This document shows positions 7,414 through 9,435 of a DNA stretch of 9,435 nt, one piece after another; the stretch's first letter is position 1; every line of letters begins with the position of its first letter. Origin of the DNA: an uncultured Candidatus Altimarinota bacterium. Lineage in GTDB: Bacteria > Patescibacteriota > Gracilibacteria > BD1-5 > UBA6164. The position numbers were made by a program, and so were the translations under genes. A model generated the notes under the pieces. It had not been told where the DNA came from. It made no database searches and worked only from the letters and a program-made list of their open reading frames with translations. The stretch lies in NCBI GenBank assembly GCA_937864995.1, contig CALMDL010000201.1, positions 1 to 9,435 on the forward strand. The letters are read 5' to 3'.

Positions 7414-8547
7414 ATGAATTATTTTGAAAAAAGTTTAAAACTACATGAAAAATTAAAATGAAAAATAGATTTTAATTCAAAAGTTGCTATTGATAGCAAA
7501 GAATTACTTTCTACTGCTTATAGTCCATGAGTAGCTGAACCTTGTAGAGCAATTCAAAGTGACCCAGAAAATGCATATAAATATACTATTAAAGCAAATA
7601 CTGTAGCTGTAATAAGTGATTGAAGTGCTGTTTTATGACTTTGAAATATTGGTGGACTAGCATGATTACCAGTTATGGAATGAAAATGTGTACTTTTCAA
7701 AGAATTTGCTTGAGTAAATGCATTTCCTATAGTATTAGATACTCAAGATACAGAAGAAATAATAGCAACAATAAAACATATCTCCCCTACTGTTTGAGGT
7801 ATAAATTTAGAAGATATAAGTGCTCCAAGATGTTTTGAAATAGAAGAAAGATTAAAAGCAGAATTAAATATACCAGTTTTTCATGATGATCAACACGGAA
7901 CCGCAATAGTTGCGCTTGCTTGATTAATTAATTCTTTAAAAGTAGTTTGAAAAAACAAAGAAGATATAAAAATAGTTGTAAATTGACTTTGAGCTGCTTG
8001 AACTGCTATAATTAAACTTTTTAGATTATACTGAGTTTGAGATATAGTTGTTTGTGATAGTAAATGAATAATTTCTAAAAAAAGAGATGACTTAAACAAA
8101 GAAAAAATGGAAATTCTAGATATGACAAATAAAAATGATATATCTTGAAATCTAGCAGATGCTCTAGTTTGAGCAGATGTTTTTATATGAGTTTCTGCAC
8201 CACTTGTAGTAACAAAAGATATGGTGAAAACTATGAAAGTAGATCCTATTATTTTTGCTATGGCAAACCCAACTCCAGAAATTATGCCTGAAGATGCACT
8301 TGAAGCTTGAGCTAAAATAGTAGCAACTGGTAGAAGTGATTATCCAAATCAATTAAATAATGTACTTGTTTTCCCTGGACTTTTTAAGTGAGCACTAGAA
8401 AATAGAGTAGTAAAAATAACTGATGAGCATAAATTACAAGCAGCTTTTACACTTGCTAGTTATGTAACAAATCCAACTGCAAATGAAATTATCCCTAGTC
8501 CACTTGATAAAAATATAGCAAATATAATTGCAAGTGTGATAAAATAA
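7414..8547 (+). CDS. NAD(P)-dependent malic enzyme (malate dehydrogenase, oxaloacetate-decarboxylating), short form
   Basis: Malic enzyme oxidatively decarboxylates malate to pyruvate and CO2 with reduction of NAD(P), in the cytoplasm. The 377-residue product is the short bacterial form without a phosphotransacetylase-like tail. Key residues are visible: Y36 in STAYSPGVAEPC (33-44), K91 in [13 protein letters not shown], the metal ligands E133 and D134 in [13 protein letters not shown], and D159 in [10 protein letters not shown] (156-165). The Rossmann loop NGLGAAGTA is at 190-198. [13 protein letters not shown] and [17 protein letters not shown] follow in the C-terminal half. D215, after the second Rossmann strand (VVCDS), hints at NAD preference but does not settle it. 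The gene is transcribed alone from a promoter with the shared dyad. The ATG gives a normal N terminus. Confidence 0.96.
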
Positions 8548-8572
8548 AAAATCCCATTAAGGGATTTTTTTT
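8546..8572. terminator. Bidirectional terminator between malic enzyme and apt
   Basis: A 10-bp stem pairs 8546-8555 (AAAAAATCCC) with 8561-8570 (GGGATTTTTT) around the loop ATTAA, with two more T residues after it. The left arm starts within the malic enzyme stop codon (8545-8547) and the T-tract runs into the apt stop codon (8571-8573). One small hairpin therefore serves both convergent genes. Confidence 0.85.
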
Positions 8573-9077
8573 AATACTCTAGAATAGAGTTTATTTTATA
8601 ATTTTTTAATTTTTTCTTTCAATCAAGAAATGTTAAATCTACAACAAAATTTACGCTATCTACAATTCATCATAATTTTTCTACCAATTGACAAGCAGCT
8701 AATGCTGTTCATCAAGTTGCAAGTAAATCATCTATAATTGCGACTTTTTGTCATGACTTAATAGAATCTATATGTAAATCAAAAGTATTTTTTCAATACT
8801 CTAATTCATAATCAATACTTATTGTTTTATAATGTAATTTTCATGATTTTCTAACTATTACAAGTGGTTTGTTTAGCTTATAAGCTAATGCTCAAGCAAA
8901 TAAAAATCCTCTTGCATCAAGTCACACAATCACATCAGAATCTGAGATTAACTTTGAAAATCTATCAATTGTTTCATTAAAAGCTACTGGATTTTGTAAA
9001 AGTGGAGTTATATCTTTAAAAACAATTCACTCAATAGGAAAATTTTCAACATCTCTTATATAATTTTTTAATTCCAT
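8571..9077 (-). CDS. apt: Adenine phosphoribosyltransferase
   Basis: APT joins adenine and phosphoribosyl pyrophosphate to give AMP, a purine salvage step in the cytoplasm. The 168-residue product is near the family size of 170-183. It has the PFPIEGIVFKDITPLL-like N terminus (FPIEGIVFKDITPLL at 13-27), VGLDARGFLFAGALA at 51-65, RKSGKLHY at 76-83, and the PRPP-binding loop VAIIDDLLATGGT at 112-124, where both glycines of GGT are TGA. The C terminus (DGKKKLKNYKI...SILEY) also fits APT. It lies 71 bases downstream of luxS on the same strand, but a hairpin separates them, so it probably has its own promoter; a TATAAT lies in that gap within the hairpin loop. Confidence 0.95.
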
Positions 9078-9105
9078 ATATAAAATTAAATAAAATAAAG
9101 TAAAT

Positions 9106-9143
9106 AAAAAATCAAAATTATATAAATATACTTTTGATTTTTT
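9106..9143 (-). terminator. Predicted terminator after luxS
   Basis: A perfect 12-bp stem pairs 9106-9117 (AAAAAATCAAAA) with 9132-9143 (TTTTGATTTTTT), with a 14-base loop. It lies just beyond the luxS stop codon (9149-9151) and ends in a U-tract on the minus strand. The stem has only one G-C pair and is therefore weaker than the other hairpins here. Confidence 0.55.
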
Positions 9144-9148
9144 TAATA

Positions 9149-9435
9149 TTATTGTGGATAATTTAAATTTTCATCTTTTATATTCAATAAAATTTCATTT
9201 AAATATTTTTTTGAAATATATCTAGCCATAGGTAAATTCATATCTAAATAATTTCAACAATCCTTTGGACTTTGCCCAGGAATTGCTCAATCGAAATTTG
9301 ACATAAAAGTATATAACTCAATTAATAAAGCTAATATATCTTTTGATTCATAATCTCAGTTAAGTAAAAGATAAAAACCTGTTCTACATCCCATAGGACC
9401 AAAATAAATTATTTTACTTCCATATTCACTATGAT
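9149..9435 (-). CDS. luxS: S-ribosylhomocysteine lyase LuxS, C-terminal part (5' end outside the window)
   Basis: LuxS splits S-ribosylhomocysteine into homocysteine and DPD, the precursor of autoinducer-2. The last 94 residues are visible, in frame from 9433. They include YFGPMGCRTGFYLLL, with the conserved active-site cysteine of the PMGCRTGFY motif, and PGQSPKDCGNYLDMNLPMAR, whose DCGNY cysteine is the third zinc ligand. The two zinc-binding histidines (HxxEH) lie in the missing N-terminal half. The C terminus ends NLNYPQ after a final helix. TGA glycines show it is translated with the same code as its neighbours. Its role could be methyl-cycle detoxification rather than signalling; Pfs is not in the window. 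Confidence 0.92.

Noticed and set aside
7890..8099. Minus-strand open frame opposite malic enzyme
   Set aside because: Antisense to the metal-binding and Rossmann region of malic enzyme, which is intact and conserved; treated as a shadow. The same holds for 6338-6541, 7620-7838 and 8164-8352.
1..9435. CRISPR arrays, tRNA or rRNA genes, insertion sequences, toxin-antitoxin or phage genes
   Set aside because: Both strands were read; the intergenic gaps are short and contain only promoters, dyads and terminators, with no direct repeats of array type or cloverleaf-like segments.

Overview
The window is very AT-rich bacterial DNA that only makes sense if TGA is read as glycine. With that reading, seven uninterrupted genes appear. 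TGA falls at glycines that are invariant in well-known families: the riboflavin synthase start MFSGIIE, the malic enzyme Rossmann loop GLGAAG, the APT motif LLATGGT, and the PiT motifs NGFHDTANA and HGSNDGQKG. This is genetic code 25, known from the Patescibacteria/CPR lineages Absconditabacteria (SR1) and Gracilibacteria. I cannot choose between the two from this window. Leaders upstream of start codons are A/T-rich and lack a convincing Shine-Dalgarno sequence.

Layout: (1) Positions 1-38 hold the terminator of an upstream gene. (2) A plus-strand flavin operon follows: riboflavin synthase (79-657), lumazine synthase (662-1120) and an unusual fusion (1145-1894) with a riboflavin kinase domain first and a cytidylyltransferase-like (archaeal RibL/TagD-type) domain second. 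(3) A hairpin at 1893-1917 is shared with the convergent pitA-type phosphate transporter (1920-3359, minus). (4) A 1262-residue multi-membrane-spanning protein, probably a GT-C fold glycosyltransferase, occupies 3469-7257 (minus) and ends inside a perfect 21-bp hairpin. (5) Divergent from it is a plus-strand malic enzyme (7414-8547). (6) Convergent to that is adenine phosphoribosyltransferase (8571-9077, minus), preceded on the same strand by a 5'-truncated luxS (9149 to the window edge). There are no tRNA or rRNA genes, CRISPR arrays or mobile elements, and no gene-free stretch longer than about 160 bases.

The three flavin genes make riboflavin from the pyrimidine and butanone-phosphate precursors and then FMN and probably FAD. 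The enzymes that make those precursors (RibBA, RibD) are not here. Malic enzyme interconverts malate and pyruvate with NAD(P). Its promoter and that of the flavin operon carry nearly the same element: TATAAT directly followed by the inverted repeat CACTATA-N5-TATAGT. This suggests one regulator controls flavin supply and malate/redox metabolism, and possibly also the divergent membrane protein. APT salvages adenine, LuxS recycles S-ribosylhomocysteine (making the AI-2 precursor), and PitA imports phosphate.

The best leads are the swapped-order flavin enzyme, the duplicated promoter dyad, the giant membrane protein and a LuxS in a reduced patescibacterial genome.
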